From assembly GCF_905220365.1 (NCBI RefSeq), contig NC_061133.1, positions 14,188,171-14,252,170 on the forward strand: DNA of 64,000 nucleotides, written 5' to 3'. Position numbers and translations under genes: made by a program. The DNA comes from Vanessa cardui (taxonomy: Eukaryota; Arthropoda; Insecta; Lepidoptera; Nymphalidae). Within the stretch, counting starts at the first letter, position 1. Every line of letters begins with the position of its first letter. The notes under the pieces were generated by a model that was not told the origin of the DNA, searched no databases, and was given only the letters and a program-made list of their open reading frames with translations. This document shows positions 26,251 to 39,164 of the stretch, piece after piece.

Positions 26251-28849
26251 TAAGTCTATTATAAAAATCGTATACATTTCGTACTCGTATTTTTTTCGTC
26301 GTTGCCAGTGGTTCGGAGGGTAGATTTAACCGGAGTAAATAAATAACCGGAAATAACCGGTAAGGTCTGTAGCTTCTATCTTTCTCAATTTACATAAAAA
26401 CTTAATTCAAATGTGTTAGTTACTTCCGATTAGTTTTTTACAAGTTGATTAAACGTAAAGCAATGTGTCGTTTCTTTATTTACAAACAACATAAAATTAA
26501 TCTGCAATGCAGCTCACTATGACCCGAAACGAATGAAACAAAATCCTAAGCAATTCATTAAAACTTTCCCCGTGATGACCCTCCCTCCTATTTACCGGAT
26601 AGTGGGAGTTTTCCTCAACTGGCAACACTAACGGTGCGACAACGAGCCAAGTTAGATTGGCGGACATAACACGCGCCTTCGAGATGAGATTTTTGCGCCC
26701 ATCAAAACATCTCTTGACCTTTGTACTGTTTAAAAAAAAAAAACTGTTTCGAAAGAAATAATATTCTGTGCCCCAGAGATATTTACCAGGTAACATTTCA
26801 GAATGCGATCCATTGCATGTTATCTAGAAAATTTTATCAATAAGTGCATTTTAGAAGCGTTGATATATACAAGTGTAATTACAGTCACAAATAACATAAC
26901 ATCTTAGATATTTCACGAGCAATGATTCGCGGCGCATTGACAGTGTAACGAGTGGTTTATTATTATTGCGGTGCCAGGGGCTATGGGCGAAGGTAACTTA
27001 CTGTCAGGCTTATTGGCTCTTTGGACTTCATATAATAAATTAAAAAAAAAACTATAGATTAACTCAAGGATTATTATATTATCAAACTTACCTTTTAAGA
27101 CATTCAATCATCCCCAATTCAATTTTGTTTGTTAACAACTATTTTTTACCCAAATCCATTAGAAACTTCCGCGACCCTTAGTAGTTAAATATAGTAAATA
27201 ATGAATTAATATAATTTTTATATTCAGCATTGCTAATACGATTATTAGTTATATTATAATTATGAGCCGGCGGCATCACACCTTCTACTGTTTTCCAAGA
27301 TCCACGTACATATAAAACCTAGATGGAAATATATGCTTAATAAATATATTTATGATAACAATATATAATGAAATTTTTCTAATTTTATTATTTTATTTTT
27401 ATAAGAAAACAAGAAGATATCGATATCATTTTTAAAAGTAAAGAATATTTTTACCGCCCGCACTAATGATAATATGTTTACACATTCAACACATAAATAA
27501 TGACTACGTGTCTATTGTGTTAACAATTAATTCTTAACAGACTTTAAAGTACATTCGAATAAATTCAAAACATTTCTATATTAAGCACTCAACACAACAA
27601 GTAACGCCATCTGTCTTTGCAATAATAAAACGCCTGAATGCATTTTACCAAACACAATAATTATAATTTATTACAATTTGACTGGATTCTCGCTAAAATA
27701 TAAAACTTTAATGTTTAAAGTGTTTTTTATATGATTTCCATATACGTAATTACAAATGGTTTCCTGACTTGCACCTGCAAACAAATAACACGTACGTACG
27801 TACCTACCAACTTTATTACTATATTAACTTTCAATTCTATGTAATAGTTTAAATTTATAAATATCGCATTCCACGTTCTAGCACTTAATTATATTAAATT
27901 TAATTCGGGTTAATTATTCACGAGTTCGCAGAAACAACATGACGATATAACGTATCCTTAAATTATCATTTCATACATAAATAAAAGTAAATGTATGCAA
28001 ACATTTCATTTTATTATAACGTCGGTGATAGTCGGTGAATTTATTTCAATTATTTCTTTCCATATTCATGTTTTCGAGACAGGTGGCGCCATCTCTTACG
28101 GCATTACAGAAGATGTCCGTTGGCTCGCAATATACAAAACCAGTAATTAATTCAAAGGTAATTAATTATACTTATTAGTGTACGGCAACGTGTGTAATAT
28201 TAATAGTTTAATCGTAAAAATTAAAATAGAATGTCTTGACATTTTGTTACAATGAAAGTAAAGACACATGCAAATATTTAAACTTTACAATATATTTTTA
28301 ACATAATTTATGGTTGTTAAATTATCTATGTAACAAAGGAAAATAAAAAGTATGAAAAGATACTAAAAATAGTTGTGTGTGAAAGTTCTAAAAGTTTTCG
28401 CTGAAATCAAAAATAAAAATCCGCGCTAGCTAGTAGCTCGCAACATGTACAAAGCAAAATAACGCAGTCAGCTGCCTGATCTTGAATGTACGATGGTCTG
28501 CTTATGGGTTTTTTATTTATCATGTTTAATTAAGCGAATCGTGGCTCGATGGCCATTGTCCGACTTACCTGCTCAACGATTTAAATCTGTTCCCGCCGAC
28601 CGGTTACACGGACTTGTCATATACCTTTTTATTTTCATTAATTTATTTACTCCTCAATATACCACAACACTGGGATCAAGGCACGAAAAAAACCTCAAAC
28701 TGTATGCAATGTACTCATTATCATCACTCGTGCACTAATCACAATTGTTACGAGTATAAGTTTGTTCATTTAAATAAATCATGTTTTTCTGTTTTTTTAC
28801 GTTACCTCTATGAAGTGATCAAGGCATTCTCCCATACAACCAAAAAGTC
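26251..28849. other. A+T-rich stretch upstream of candidate promoter
   Basis: A minus-strand open frame at 26497-26796 is not protein-like. CTCF-like cores CGCCATCT occur at 27605-27612 and within 28086-28094. No gene. Confidence 0.55.
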
Positions 28850-29135
28850 AGCGTACGGGCTCATTCCGTTCGATTTTTAAATGTTTCGCATGAAGCGCGA
28901 AATTTTTTTGCGTTTCGCGCCACGCGTACAAAACAGCGGGCGCTTCTCGCGCGTCTGCTGTCAGAAGAATCCGTCAAGCCGGGGGCGGGCCGCCGAGGGA
29001 CGGGCCACGTACTTCGGCTAACTTCGGAACGCTCTCTGTCCCACGGACGCAAAGTGAGCTGAGTCACAATCGTGTTGTTTCCTTATTCAATTTGTGTTTA
29101 AAATTAATTTGGAATCTTTATAAGGCCTGGTAAGT
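28850..29135 (+). promoter_or_regulatory. Candidate CpG-rich promoter and non-coding first exon with splice donor
   Basis: A GC- and CpG-rich block (about 28885-29060) in A+T-rich surroundings is followed by a stretch ending GGCCTG|GTAAGTTATT; the donor GTAAGT is at 29130-29135. An AP-1-like TGAGTCA lies at 29060-29066. No coding frame is apparent on either strand. A CpG island followed by a consensus donor on the plus strand fits a transcription start with an untranslated first exon. The next plus-strand acceptor backed by coding sequence is the zinc-finger exon at 57161, which needs an upstream exon; linking them is inference and would imply a 28 kb intron. CTCF-like cores lie on both sides (28086 and 29434). 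Confidence 0.4.
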
Positions 29136-29954
29136 TATTTACATGTCTAGTTATCGATATTTAATTGTATAAAAATCTCGGTTATGTCTTTACTGTTTTA
29201 TATATACTTTAAAATGTTGCTTGATGTGTTTTAAGCAGTCTGTACTAAAACATTGTAGTAAGACAAAAACATCATTTTATCGAAGAATAAGTTCACAACA
29301 TCAAAGACGAAATATTATTACTTCGATTTTTGAATGTGTAACATTTTGCGAGGGTCCTGAATTACTTTAATAATGAAATTTTCGAACATAACCTCAAAAT
29401 GTTCGAACATTGGAGTTGTTCAGCGTCACACATAGATGGCGTTGACACAGAGGGGCGGAGTTTGCACACTGATAATATTAGGGTAATTAAATTAAGATAG
29501 TTCGAAAAGTGAATCATTTATACTATTTATTGGGCAGTTTTTTTTAATACTATTATAATTTCAACTTTATAGTTTATTAAAAAGTGATTAGTACTTTTTA
29601 TATTGTCTTAATGTACGTATTATTCCACTTTTATTATTTATGGTTTTTTCTTTAATTTACTAGCATATTGACTACTCTTACTCCTTATACCTCTTACTCC
29701 TCAGGGTAATAAAAACAATATACGAGGAATACCACTATAGACAGCTTCTAATCTTCTAAAAATCGGATAGTGCCAAATCAACAATATTTTTACCAAATCT
29801 GTACCGAGACCGACTTAGGTCTACCAATCTACCATCATCATTCTCCTGTCTTCTCCATCCATACTTCTCTATCAGATGTCATCTCTCAATATTTATCATT
29901 TTATAATTTAAAAATAACCATTTAATGTTTTTGTTTCTTGAGACTTTCTACTCA

Positions 29955-30165
29955 CGGGCAAATGAAACTTCCCCGATGGTAAGAGGTCATCACAGTCCAT
30001 AGTCATTGGCGCTGTAAGAAATTTCAACCATTCTTTACGTCGCCAAAGTGGCTCAACCTTCGGAACGAAGATGTTACCTATATTCCTTGTTTCGATCACA
30101 CCGGATAACAACAATTCTATTGTTTTGTGGTAGAATAAATTATAAATGGTGGTACTTAACAAGTC
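29955..30165 (+). repeat. Short interspersed repeat (family E), worn
   Basis: Recognisable pieces in order: GATGGTAAGAGGTCATCAC, GCGCTGTAAGAAATTTCAAC, GAAGATGTTACCTATATTCC, GGTAGAATAAATTATAAATG and GGTGGTACTTA. Confidence 0.6.
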
Positions 30166-31524
30166 GGGCTCAAAAGACCTACCACGAAAGAGAATATTGA
30201 AGACTGTTTAACTAGTTTCATGGTCTAAGATCTAATAGTTAGGCTACACGTACCATGATGTTAGAATATAGAATCACTAGTTTCTTCGCCATTGTTACCT
30301 TTCTCACTCAGGGTTGCTACTTGCTACTGAGAACTCTTTGACAGTAGAAGTAGAAGCGTAGCGTGCATTGACGGTGCCCCGTATAAAACATTGTAAAGTT
30401 TTGATTAATTATTATTATTATATTTTGCTTACGTACGTTGGGGGCCTCCGTGATCCGGGCCCCAGGAGCCCCCTTATAATTGATACGGCAGATACGGTAG
30501 ATACCCTGAGTAGAACAACAAACGAAATTTTACTTAAACTTTCAAATCCGAGACTTAGATATTTACAACCCCATAAGTTAGCCGATATCTGTGTTCAAAT
30601 TATTTATTAATAGTTAATAGGTAATTAAAAGAAAATGAATTAAGTATAATATAACTCTTGAAGTCATGTCTTACCTTAATTACCTTTCAAAAGATATACG
30701 TCAGATAGAGATATCAATATTTTTTTTTTCGAAATGGCAAAAAATAGACCGATACGACCCACAGGGCGGACTTCGTAGGTAGTGTAAGTACCATGAATGT
30801 GAATACGCGACACAAATAAGGAACCCACATAAATTAACAACAATTTAAAAAGAAAGTATTTGAATTTTAACAATTTCAAAAATAGAACTTCATTTAAATA
30901 TATTTACTTTTTTTTAATTTGTAACAAATATGTAAGTATGACTTGAAAAATTCATTCTGCCCAGATTATAAATTAATTACAATTATAAATTCCTACAGAG
31001 TAAAAATATTAAGTACCTACGTTTTTAGTTATTGCTTAATGATTAACGTTTTGACATATAATAATTATTCAGTCGACGAAACCTTGATTAGAAGCGAGAC
31101 CGGTGAACGATTATGATAACACGCGATACATTATGCGTGAGAAACGACTATCAATTAAACTATAAGTTAACATGTCATATAACAGATACAAACGATAAAT
31201 TACCGGTTTTTATTAATATTTGCATTTAAAACGATAAAAATCACTAATGAATTTGCATTATACCCTATAAGGTAGAGATTATCATATTGATAAAAAAATA
31301 TAAAAGTGTGACCACGTAAGCGTTACGCTATTTCCGTTTTTTTTTTAACTTGACCAAGTACGTCTCTTCGGAAGGTAGCACTTAGGTACTGGATAGATAA
31401 TCTACAACCATTACTTTTTCATAATGCTATTCTAAAGTCAGTGAGCCAGTGTATTTACTGGTTTAAGAGGTGTAACAACTTCGATTTCATGGTTGTAGCA
31501 CATTATAAATATATATAAATATAA

Positions 31525-31749
31525 ATATGAGACAACATCACATACATTACTCTGATCCCAATGTAAGTAGCTGAAGCACTTGTGTTATGGAAATCAGAAG
31601 TAACGACGGTACCACAAACACCCAGACCCAAGACAACATAGAAAACTATTGGTAATCTACATCGACTCGGCCGGGAATCGAACCCGGGACCTCAGAGTGG
31701 CGTACCCATGAAAACCGGTGTACATACCACTCGACCACGAAGGTCGTCA
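31525..31749 (-). repeat. Second tRNA-derived SINE family, copy 3
   Basis: The fullest reverse-strand copy, with box B GGGAATCGAACCCGGG, box A CCACTCGACCAC and the shared body. It is flanked on the left by a small piece of another repeat (31438-31500, GTGAGCCAGTGTA). Confidence 0.83.
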
Positions 31750-32130
31750 ATTGACAGTATCATACATTGTTCATATTTTAGATCATCCTTATGTTAGCTG
31801 AAACAGGTGTCCTGGTAAAGTAAAGTAATTTTGGTATATTTGCATAGAAATATAACTATATGCTGTAAAACATTCGTTTACTTTATACCAAAAAATTGTT
31901 TGTCCTTTTTTAAACCATCAAAATTTAACGCAAACAATATTAGCATAGATGAACTAATATTACTTATTCAACAATATTATAACAGAAGCTGGTGTGGTCT
32001 GTAGTCCTACTCTATCGTATTTATGTATTATGTATGGACATATAAGGGTCTCATATCAACATATGTACAGTAAAAAAGGAAAGGTAATGTCCCATTCAAA
32101 TATCTTCTTTTCTTTTTGAGCTTCAGTTCT

Positions 32131-32708
32131 TCTGTTCCGTCTGTTATATTTACAGATTAAACTAAATATAATAAAAATTATAACTCAACATTTCTATGTA
32201 CTTTTACTAGTATTGTGCAAATTCATTTTAAATTTAAAAAAAGCAAGCAAAAGTTAATTTCGTAACTGTTATATTTCTAGAAAGGTCTCCCTTGACATTT
32301 CGTAAAGTTTCAACAATGACACGTTGAGAAAAAACGAAATTTACGATTGACAAACAATGGCAGTTCATCACTCGTCATAAAGAGAAGATTACGCACGTCC
32401 GATGCGACAGATTTACGACTAGTTGCATAATAGTGGCGAGAACAACGGCCGTGAGAAATCAATGGAAATACATTCTTTCAAACATATATATCACTGACTT
32501 TGTAAGGATTAAGATCTACATATTTAAAATATATCGGTTATGATTCTGTATACTTGTGCGAATAACTGTAATATTGATAAAAATAAACTTATATAGAATA
32601 ACACGACTCCAAAGCTATGAGAACCTACACTAAAAACAGGAACAATGTTTTTTAGTTTGTAGAAAAAAGTAGAGATTACCAACATATATTACATGTTGGT
32701 AATCTCGG
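32131..32708. repeat. Second perfect inverted repeat, 10-base arms (32708-32731)
   Basis: Arms GTTGTTTATA (32708-32717) and TATAAACAAC (32722-32731) with loop TTGT. The correct right limit is 32731. It starts two bases after the first hairpin ends. Confidence 0.85.
32672..32706. repeat. Perfect inverted repeat, 14-base arms
   Basis: Arms GAGATTACCAACAT (32672-32685) and ATGTTGGTAATCTC (32693-32706) with a 7-base loop. Directly followed by a second hairpin. Confidence 0.9.
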
Positions 32709-33071
32709 TTGTTTATATTGTTATAAACAACTTTTGAGGCGTTTGCATCAAGCTAAATTTGTGTACCAACACATAGTGTAGCTTGTAGTAGGCATTACAA
32801 CGTAACTCTTATATACTATTCCAATAATAATTAGTCACGACTTAGATATTATATTACTATAATTGCTTAGTTTGCTATTTAATATATTTTATTATTAAAA
32901 AAAAATAACATCTGACTTATTTCATAATATGAATAAAAATATTGTTTAATTCGACATGCACATCCCACTTACTGTTTAATGTTTTATTCTGACTAATCAA
33001 AGACAGCTACTTCACTAATATTAAGTGATAAGAATTTTAGTTTAGTTACAAAGTAAAGAAATTATACACCA

Positions 33072-33260
33072 ACTAGCGGCCCGCCCCGGCATCGCACGGG
33101 TGCAAAGCTGATACTAAATATACTACAGTTTGTCGTTTTTTACTTACGACATCGTATTACAATTCTATAAAATTATCAGTGTTTCTTTGCTATATTATGC
33201 AAATAAACCTTCCCCTTGAATAATTCTATCCATTAAAATAAACTGCACCAGAATTGCCTA
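33072..33260 (+). repeat. Interspersed repeat (family C)
   Basis: Starts CTAGCGGCCCGCCCCGG, then TGCAAAGCTGATACTAAATA, AATTATCAGTGTTTCTTTGC and CTATCCATTAAAATAAAC. The far end (GGTAAGCG block) is missing. Confidence 0.62.
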
Positions 33261-36200
33261 GTTTTAATGATCTAACCCAAGCATTCCCAACTACTCACAC
33301 GAGTCAACGAGGCATAATTTTAATTATACGTCATACCACAGTAATTATATTATTCCATTATACAGGTTGTACTAGTCTCGTGACTTAGAATATAATGCGG
33401 TAATTATTAATAAATCAAGTGTCCCGGATTATCCGTGACGGGACAAACGTTTCCGGCGCGGGACGCGTTTTTATTTTCATTATTTTTATTTACAAAATAA
33501 TAATTTATGGGCGATGAGACCGCCTTCAGAGAGATTTAGCGAGTGTGTCATAGACTCAGGGCCTCGCGACTCGATCTGTGTTGAATTATGTCTCGTTTTA
33601 ATGGTTCCCCGGATTGCGCCGAAAAAGGTTGTGATATATAACGATATTAATAATTTTTATGATTAAAATTCATATTAATGTCCCGTTTAAGTGAAATATC
33701 GAACAATGCTCGGGCTATATATTTGTCGAATAGAATGAATACACATCGAAACCAGATGAGCGATTTATCGAATCCAATAACTCTCATTAACATTACAAAG
33801 TCTGGGCAAGACATGACTTAATAGAGCGTGTAGATGTTGACTGTAGATCACGGTTTCAAAGTCAGGTAGGAACCACTTATTTAAGGCTCAAGGTATTACA
33901 AATAAGTTCCCAAAGTTAATGGATTAGCATAAGAAATGATTAATATTTCTAACAAAGACTATATCTATGTATGGTAACTGCTTACCATCAGAATATCCAT
34001 TTACCCGTCGGCCTAATAATGTAATTTAAAAACAAATGAACAGACTAACCTGCGTGGGTTATTGCAGTGGAACAGTACCTAGAGTGGAAAAACTTTTACT
34101 TTGAGTTTGTTCTTTAGTAGAGAACAGACAGACATATATACATTAAAACAGCAGTGGATTATCCATAATGTTCTTACATAAGAGAACAAAAAAACGCACC
34201 TCCTGTTAAAACTCATTAAAAACTGAATCCAATTCGAGTACATAGTAATCAACAAAATTAACTTCTCAATAAAACTGAAATACATTAGTAGATGTAATCG
34301 GTAATGTTATTGCGTTTACTAGGAAAGCAGATGGCAGAGAAGCCACCTGATGGTAAGTCGTGTTCTGTATATAGATATCAGAACGGTGAGAAGTGACTAC
34401 CATCACTTATATTATTCGATATGAAAACATTAATGTCACAGCTATGATCTAAGGTATTATGTTCCATTAAAATAACTTTAGTAATGTAAGTTGAAAGTTT
34501 TAATGTCTAACACAGGTGTACCGATACATTTATAGATATATAAATAGTAATCTTACAGTTAAACAATATGAAGTATCATTGCGTTCCGGTTTCAAGTGTG
34601 ATTAAACCAATATAGCAAGTACATAACATCTTAGATACCAAGATTATAAGCAATGGTAAATATTACTTAAAAAACTGATTACTGTGGGTGCTGATAATCT
34701 ATCTAAAAATTGTTTTACATTTAAAATAATGCGCTGTTTTCTTAAATAGAACTTCAATCAATTGTCCTGTGCTTAATGCGTTTATCATAAATCTGTACGT
34801 ATCTAATCAGACCCCTCTTTGCCTTTGGACTTTGGGCAAGTGCCTAGAGCCTCGCCGTCGATAGGGCCTCCTCAGATCAAATAAATAAGTATAATATAAA
34901 TATGTGATTGTTAATAAAAGTAAATCTATAACCTTGTTTACTTAGTCAGGAGCCCCATTATCTTAATAAACACGGCCCTGTATCTAATATGCCTTCATTT
35001 GTATATCCATCAACCTAAACAGCGCGGTATAATTATGCTCTTAATGTTTTAATAGCAATATTCAATCAATATATCTTTTTTTAAGCAATAAAGTTAATCA
35101 AGGACGCAAGCTATATGTAAAGGCTCTATAATATTACATATAAAAATAAAATTCCCACTTAAGTAGAGTCCGTTACCTAGCATGCCATTTACTTACAATT
35201 CAACATAAATGTGTATGTATGACAGTTGTATGAGTCAGTTTTTATCTACACAGTCATTTGTTTTATCTGCACATCTGATATTATTTTAACAGTCGACATT
35301 TTACTCATGTGGCGTATCTTTTATATCTATTTAAAGAATGCTTGGGCGATACATAACGCTAGTTAATTAATTATTATAACTTTTGAAATACTTCTCTCAG
35401 CATCAATATTTTTGATCAGCATAGGTCATATTTATAGAATATAGAAAAAATAACTGCCCATTCTGACCTAATAATATGAGGAAAGCTACCTCTCTCCTCT
35501 CTTCTTCGTCCTGCGTTCAAAATATTTGAAAAATACTTATTAAGGTATACAGATAATTGTCTTGGACTTGGATTGAAACTGTGATAATCAGTTGAAAGGC
35601 GAATGATAAATCTCAACGTAAAAATTTAAATTTAGAACTTTCATCAAGTTTTCGTTTTTTATCTATATTTACATGAATAACACATTTCCTTTATCCCTTA
35701 AACATGTAAAAACTACTAAACGTATCTTTTGGAATTCCTTTGATACTCTCTATAATTTCCTTTATTTGATTCCCAGTTTCCCCATTTAGGGTTACAGCTA
35801 ATAAAGATCAATCCAAAGAAAATAATAAGTAGTATTTAAAAAAAAATTGAAATTTGGAACTCTAAAAGCGCGTGAAAAACAGCTCAATCGCTTGACAACT
35901 CGATTCGAAATTCAGTTGCATTTGACCCACACAACAGCTCGTAAATAGATTCCGATAGCGTACACGTTATAAACGTTAAAAATAACAGCTCGTATCAAGT
36001 TATTACAGAAAGTAACATTATCTAGTGCAATTTATCTCGAACTAGCGAACAAATCCACAGAACAAGATACAATACAAGCCTTCGAACAAATTTAGTCGTC
36101 CTCCCACTCCGCCAGCTCGATTATTTATAATAAAAACTTTTTGTACATTTTGTTTCCGATTCAACATAAATAAGATATGTTATTTAAAGTCAATATATCA

Positions 36201-36682
36201 CTTGACAGGTGGTAGGCAACTCCGGCTCGTCGGATATGCTAATTAATACCCAGCGGCTTTCGGTTTAGAGGTCATAATCGTGTAGCGATGAGGTCAGGTC
36301 GTCGGGTCGGAGTAGACGTTTCGTAAGATTTATAAATATATCAAAGTAAAGCTTTGTGTGAATGTAGTGAGAGATTTTAATCAACGTCCGAAGGCAGCGG
36401 CAATAAGTCGAGGGACTGGCGTTCGAACCCGGCCCGTGCACAGGATGCTTTCCAATTATCTATAAAATGTAATGACTTATATTTTATCATCTTAACGTAA
36501 TTAAATACATGCTGTATAATGTGAAATAATATTATATCAATGTCCGAATAAATATTGTCTTACTAAACAACGATTTCAATGTTCTTGAAAGAATCGAAGT
36601 ACCTAGTTGAATGAAGTCTATCTTGATGATTGTTGATTAAACAAAAGTAAATCAAAATAATCAAAAGTAAGCAAAACCAAAA

Positions 36683-36830
36683 ATGAATCAAAAAATCTGA
36701 AAATACTTTATTCAAATAGCTTTGTCAAATGTTGAATTGTCATTTAACAACTATTTAAGTGAAGCTTCCACCGGTTAAGATTAGATTAGATTAGATCCAA
36801 CCGAGAAGAACCGGCAAGAATAATATAAGC
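36683..36830 (-). mobile_element. LINE 3' end (family B), old and diverged
   Basis: Still shows TTTATTCAAATAGC, TTGTCATTTAACAA, GTGAAGCTTCCACCGGTT and CCGAGAAGAACCGGCAAG, with a small GATTA repeat (36778-36797) expanded inside. Confidence 0.65.
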
Positions 36831-37100
36831 TGAAGTCACATATTATTGATTCTTGTAATGCTTCTTAAATCTGATAATCAGACAAATATATCCTTTTCCA
36901 ATTAGCTGCTTTGAGCACTAATTGATTAAGATCAAAATTCCTTGAATAATACTATTTGTTGTTTTTTAAAGTTATGTTATTTTTGTAACATCCTGTATTA
37001 CATTACTTTGTTGTAAAATCGGTTATTTGTTATTGGAAATCCTGAGACAAGTCCTCCGACAATAATGATATTGTAATTTACGGCAATAATACGTCAAGTT

Positions 37101-37150
37101 GTACACAGACACGCCGACACGCCGACACACCGACACACCGACACGCCGAA
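37101..37150. repeat. Short minisatellite of ACACGCCG / ACACACCG units
   Basis: About five 8-9 base units (ACACGCCG, GACACGCCG, GACACACCG, GACACACCG, GACACGCCG) at the left edge of a GC-rich region. Confidence 0.85.
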
Positions 37151-37240
37151 CCGAGCGATCAATAAATATCAACAATCGTCTTAACCTTCCGTTTTATTAA
37201 AATTCTTCATATTACCCATTACGGGAGATTTAGATCGGAG

Positions 37241-38230
37241 GAGCACGCAAACTTGTATCCGAGTATTATTTGCAATAAACAAAACGCGCATCGGATTACA
37301 TGACGTTTCTATATCGCGCCCGACAGCTTTAATAACTACGATTCGACCGCGCATGATTTATGCGACTTATTAACTTGCTATGACACAATTACAGCTATTA
37401 ACCAATGTTTTATTGTGCACTTGGAGCGGCACGAAGGCGGCCGACGCGACGACTAGCGCCATCTATGAACGATAACCGGTAAAGTTCAGTTCGAACTTGA
37501 AAATGGAACGTTGAGATCCAGAGCGGACGGATTTGTGGCAGTTTAAGTGGAAATTGAAAAGGAACGGCCGAGATAAGACGCCGAGGCGGTGGGCTAGAAG
37601 GTGTGGCGGCATCAGGTCGTCGTGCCCGCTGGAGTGCTCGTTGCGTCGGCGGCTGACGGCGACTCGGAGCGCTAATCGATGCGCGCCACTGCGCTGTCTT
37701 CCGACGGCGGCCATTACGCACCTTTATGACCACCCGGCCCCGCGCCCCCCGACCCTCTCTAAGGCGGCACATGACGAATCAATATGCCGGCAACCGACTC
37801 AACACTTATTTATTTGACACGATTTATTAGCCGAATGCCTGTAAACTTTTATGCGCCCCCTCCCGGCGAGGGATGCTTTATGATGGACACGGCCGTGATA
37901 AAATTCTATGTTTCTGCCGCCGTCTACTTTTATTGCGATTCGGAACAGATGTCTGGAGAATTCGGGGGGATTCTGCGGGTGAAGTTATTCCTAAATTTTA
38001 ACGACGCGACGTGTCTGCTTGAGGCTGTGTGATTTCTCTGCCGAGCTATTCAATGGGTCTTCCATTGAATTTAATTAAGTTGTCATTCGATATGTGTTCT
38101 GAAATATGCCACGGCAGAAGAAACGGACCACTTCAAGATGAACGAAATGCGTCTCAAGCGACCAATGGGGTAAACGTGGTTGACAGTCCTTGGGACGCAG
38201 AATGGCATTTGGCCGAGATGGAATACTGAG
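37241..38230. promoter_or_regulatory. One-kilobase GC/CpG-rich region, candidate regulatory or promoter region
   Basis: The largest GC-rich block outside the gene. Open frames exist on both strands at once, which points to few stop codons rather than coding. It has repeated TTTATG sites (CCTTTATGACC, CTTTTATGCGCC, GCTTTATGATGG), known as Caudal/Abd-B-type cores, and a CTCF-like AGCGCCATCT at 37455-37464. No donor-acceptor pair with a frame was found. Confidence 0.35.
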
Positions 38231-38454
38231 ATGACCTAAATACATTGTTGTAGAAAAAGGACGCAGTGAAATTTAAAAAAATATTTGCTTACCAAGGAAT
38301 TACATTTCTTCGCCTTTACCAGAAACAGAAATAAATATACTTTTCATTATTTTGAATAACTAATTAATGACTACTAATTATGTTTCATACAATTTTAAAT
38401 TTGTTAGAAAACAACTTTAAGAGTTCTATCTATCAAAGAAACAGTAAAAATAAC

Positions 38455-38636
38455 AGTCAGTACCAGTACCTGTTCCAATCCCACAGCTGGGCAAAGTCGA
38501 TGAAAAGGTCTATGCTTATCCTACCATACCATTCATGCAAGTTGCCTTATGTTTCTATTCCTTAATTGACATTAATTATAAACACAAATTAAGCACACGA
38601 GTCCAGCTGCGCTTACCCGGGTTTGAATCCTTAATC
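38455..38636 (-). repeat. Worn, internally deleted Metulj-like SINE
   Basis: Reverse-strand pieces of the same SINE are visible: CCCACAGCTGGGCAAAG at the start, AAACACAAATTAAGCACA in the middle and a box B remnant ACCCGGGTTTGAATCC near the end. The central body is shortened and diverged. Confidence 0.6.
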
Positions 38637-39164
38637 TTCAGTCAACATTTACGTATCCTGCCTTTGGACATCGAAGTATAGAAAATAAACCTTAAATACT
38701 TCCTCATCGACAGATTGTTTAATACTCTGATGTCTGTTTATCGCTCGTCTTCCTTATCTCGTGTTTTGAGGTCAGAGCTGATAAGAAACGCTGAACTTAT
38801 AAATGTTCAAATGAATGGCCGTCCGTAACAACGCGTAGTCGAGTTAAAGTTTAATTCCTCCATTGCAATTAACATTAGCGACTTTGTTTGTTGGCGCTAG
38901 ACAAAATGTCGGACGGAAGTGTGTAATTTTTTCACAAATATTGCGGAAGGAAGACGATGTCTTCCGTCGGTCCGTTTAGATGGTTTTTATGCTAATCGCG
39001 TAGATTTGCTGGGATTTTCTTTTAGCGCGACAATTATTTACGAAGCGTGGTCGCGGTCGCCCTTTAAGAAATTAGCAATGCGGTGACCAGAGAGGCATTA
39101 TATTTATGGACATGAAAAAGTTTTCATTAAACTTGATTGTCACCGCATAACCGACCAGCCTAAC
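38637..39164. other. Non-coding stretch with GC-richer patch
   Basis: Around 38870-39070 a GC-richer patch includes the inverted repeat GGAAGAC/GTCTTCC (38949-38965) and TTTTTATGCTAATCGCG. No gene. Confidence 0.45.

Larger units (their letters stand above)
29136..33071. other. Possible intron or intergenic DNA with repeats and hairpins
   Basis: Holds an AGATGGCG core at 29434-29441, family E at 29955, SINE copy 3 at 31525 and the twin hairpins at 32.7 kb. Otherwise A+T-rich; no coding frame. Confidence 0.55.
33261..37240. other. Non-coding stretch with scattered family E remnants
   Basis: A GC-richer patch at 33420-33620 (GTGACGGGACAAACG, GCGCGGGACGCG). Worn family E remnants lie near 33900-34015, 34320-34365 and 34570-34640. 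An old family B LINE end lies at 36683. No gene. Confidence 0.5.

Noticed and set aside
32708..32731. MicroRNA precursor at the second hairpin
   Set aside because: The stem is only 10 base pairs with a 4-base loop. The feature entry for this hairpin should be read as ending at 32731.
37410..37817. Arginine-rich open frames on both strands
   Set aside because: Three overlapping frames are open at once in CpG-rich DNA; composition explains it.
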